A stretch of 33,539 nt of DNA from Nisaea sp. GTDB taxonomy: Bacteria > Pseudomonadota > Alphaproteobacteria > Thalassobaculales > Thalassobaculaceae. The notes beneath the pieces were generated by a model that did no database searches, was not told the origin of the DNA, and worked only from the letters and a program-made list of their open reading frames with translations. Positions 32,267-33,539 of the stretch are shown here, in pieces. The number at the start of each line of letters is the position of its first letter. Within the stretch, counting starts at the first letter, position 1. Position numbers and translations under genes: made by a program. The stretch is from positions 1 to 33,539 of the forward strand of contig NZ_JAEPQA010000033.1 of NCBI RefSeq assembly GCF_017640745.1, in the 5' to 3' direction.

Positions 32267-33539
32267 TCACCAGCTCTTCGGCAGGGTGCCGTCGCCGATA
32301 TCCCAGAAGAGCCCTGCGGTGAGTTGCAGGCCCTCGCGCAGGATCGGCTTCAGCGCGTGCTCGTTCGGGGCATGCTGGGAACAGGAGGCGTAGGAGTGTG
32401 GCACCCAGATGGTCGGCAGACCGAGGGTTTCGCTGAAGACGTCGTTCGGCAGCGAGCCGCCGAGGTTCGGCAGGATTGCAGTCTTCTTGTTGGTGGAGCG
32501 CTGGATCGAACTCGCCGCCCATTGCACCAGCGGATGGTCCGGCTCAAGCCGGGTCGCCTTCATGTAGCCGCGGTCGGCGTCCGAGACCGTGACCATCGGG
32601 AAGCCCTCCCGGTCCAGATGACGGCGGAGCGCCGGGACGATGTCCTCCGGATCGGTGCCGACGACGAAGCGGAGCTGGCCGCGGCAGGTCGCCCGGCCGG
32701 GTATCGCGTTGACAGGCTTATCCGGCAGGCCGGCCGTGTAGGCGAGGATCTCGAAGCTGTTCCAGCCGATCACCCGTTCGATCGGGGTGAGGGATTCCTC
32801 GCCCCAGTTCGGATCGATCTGCGGGCCGTTTTCCTCCGCCTCGAGTTCGCACTCGGCGAGCGCGGCGCGGATCGCCGGGGTGAGGGTGGTCGGACGCCAT
32901 TCCGGCACGCGGATCTGGCCGCGGCGGTCGACGATGCTGGCGAGCGCATGGGCAAGGATCACCGCCGGGTTGGCAAGCAGGCCGCCCCAGTTGCCTGAAT
33001 GGTGCGCGCCTTCGCGGAGATCACAGGTGATGTCCATCGGGTAGGCGCCGCGCGAGCCCATGAAGACCGTCGGATGCTCGGCGCTGATGCGCGGACCGTC
33101 GGAGGCGATCAGGAAATCAGCCTTCAGTTTCGCCTTCTGCTGCTTCGCGAACTCGGCCAGTCCCGGGGAGCCGGATTCCTCGCCGGACTCGATCAGAATC
33201 TTGGAATTGAACCCGAGCTTGCCGCGGGTCTTCAGGACGGCGTTGAGTCCCGCGATATTGATGGAATGCTGGCCCTTGTTATCGACGATCCCGCGGCCGT
33301 ACAGCCGGTCCCCGACCTCGGTCAGGGTCCAGGGGTCGCGCCCGTCGGCCCACTGACCCTCCATGCCGCGGACCACGTCGCCATGTCCGTAGGTCAGCAC
33401 GGTTGGCAGATTGTCGCCCTCGTGCCGGGTTGCGATCAGGAAGGGGCCGCCCTTGGGCGAGGGGTTCGGGAACTGCTCGCAGACATAGCCCATGGGCTCA
33501 AGCGTCGCGCGCATTTCGGCCATGTAGGCCTCCATCTCG
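32267..33539 (-). CDS. M20 family metallopeptidase (5' end beyond window)
   Basis: The frame is open to the window edge, so the N-terminus is missing; a Met codon at 33535 is internal by family comparison. At least 424 residues are seen. Counting from that Met, zinc ligands are His51 (TYGHGDVV), Asp85 (YGRGIVDNKGQ, which bridges both metals), Glu119/Glu120 (ESGEESGS, general base and ligand), Asp146 (ASDGPR) and a His near 388 (QHAPNEH). The lid domain sits between about 175 and 300. This arrangement matches the di-zinc ArgE/DapE/CPG2-like carboxypeptidases and dipeptidases. The exact substrate is unknown. The M81 gene follows after four bases. Confidence 0.94.
   Translation of the reverse strand, partial: EMEAYMAEMRATLEPMGYVCEQFPNPSPKGGPFLIATRHEGDNLPTVLTYGHGDVVRGMEGQWADGRDPWTLTEVGDRLYGRGIVDNKGQHSINIAGLNAVLKTRGKLGFNSKILIESGEESGSPGLAEFAKQQKAKLKADFLIASDGPRISAEHPTVFMGSRGAYPMDITCDLREGAHHSGNWGGLLANPAVILAHALASIVDRRGQIRVPEWRPTTLTPAIRAALAECELEAEENGPQIDPNWGEESLTPIERVIGWNSFEILAYTAGLPDKPVNAIPGRATCRGQLRFVVGTDPEDIVPALRRHLDREGFPMVTVSDADRGYMKATRLEPDHPLVQWAASSIQRSTNKKTAILPNLGGSLPNDVFSETLGLPTIWVPHSYASCSQHAPNEHALKPILREGLQLTAGLFWDIGDGTLPKSW

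Overview
The window is GC-rich, densely coded chromosomal DNA that looks alphaproteobacterial, most like a free-living, probably aquatic Rhodospirillales-type bacterium. That placement is an inference from base composition, many short gene overlaps, the mix of CoA, GMC and M81/M20 catabolic genes, and HAMP-type chemoreceptors. I saw no tRNA, rRNA, transposase, phage gene or CRISPR array. There are 28 protein genes, two of them cut by the window edges.

Layout. (1) 3-3581: the end of an MFS transporter, a long chemoreceptor (minus strand), and a divergent small secreted PDC-like sensor protein. The secreted gene's 3' end carries a perfect 49-bp tandem duplication across the stop codon, followed by an intrinsic terminator. 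(2) 3583-8195, minus strand: a tightly packed GMC oxidoreductase, TPR/GT41 O-GlcNAc-transferase-like protein and acyl-CoA dehydrogenase. (3) 8368-14097, plus strand: two class I CoA-transferase subunits, a CaiB/BaiF CoA-transferase, MsrB, a D-2-hydroxyacid dehydrogenase and a SAF-domain oxidoreductase. (4) 14188-21516, plus strand: a five-gene glycan assembly and export cassette (Wzm-like permease, Wzt-like ATPase with carbohydrate-binding-type C-terminus, 982-residue GT-C-like membrane protein, flippase-like protein, GT9 glycosyltransferase), with the last three genes translationally overlapping. (5) 21518-24018, minus strand: a coupled operon of RraA-like, SAM methyltransferase, PaaG-like and ArsC-like genes. 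(6) 24176-28204: aldo/keto reductase, a TfoX-N protein, TypA/BipA and a rhodanese. (7) 28201-30412, minus strand: a second chemoreceptor preceded by a secreted single-Cache protein. (8) 30769-33539, minus strand: M81 (MlrC-type) and M20 metallopeptidases.

Two themes stand out. First, both chemoreceptors sit next to a short exported Cache/PDC-type protein with no membrane anchor or signalling domain. This suggests chemoreception through a separate periplasmic sensor subunit. Second, several 3' ends are unusual: a terminator lies inside the rhodanese reading frame, a 15-bp GC-rich inverted repeat lies just before the MFS stop codon, two convergent gene pairs share a CTAG in which both stop codons overlap, and one stop codon has been tandemly duplicated. 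The glycan cassette is the best candidate for an uncharacterised multi-gene system.
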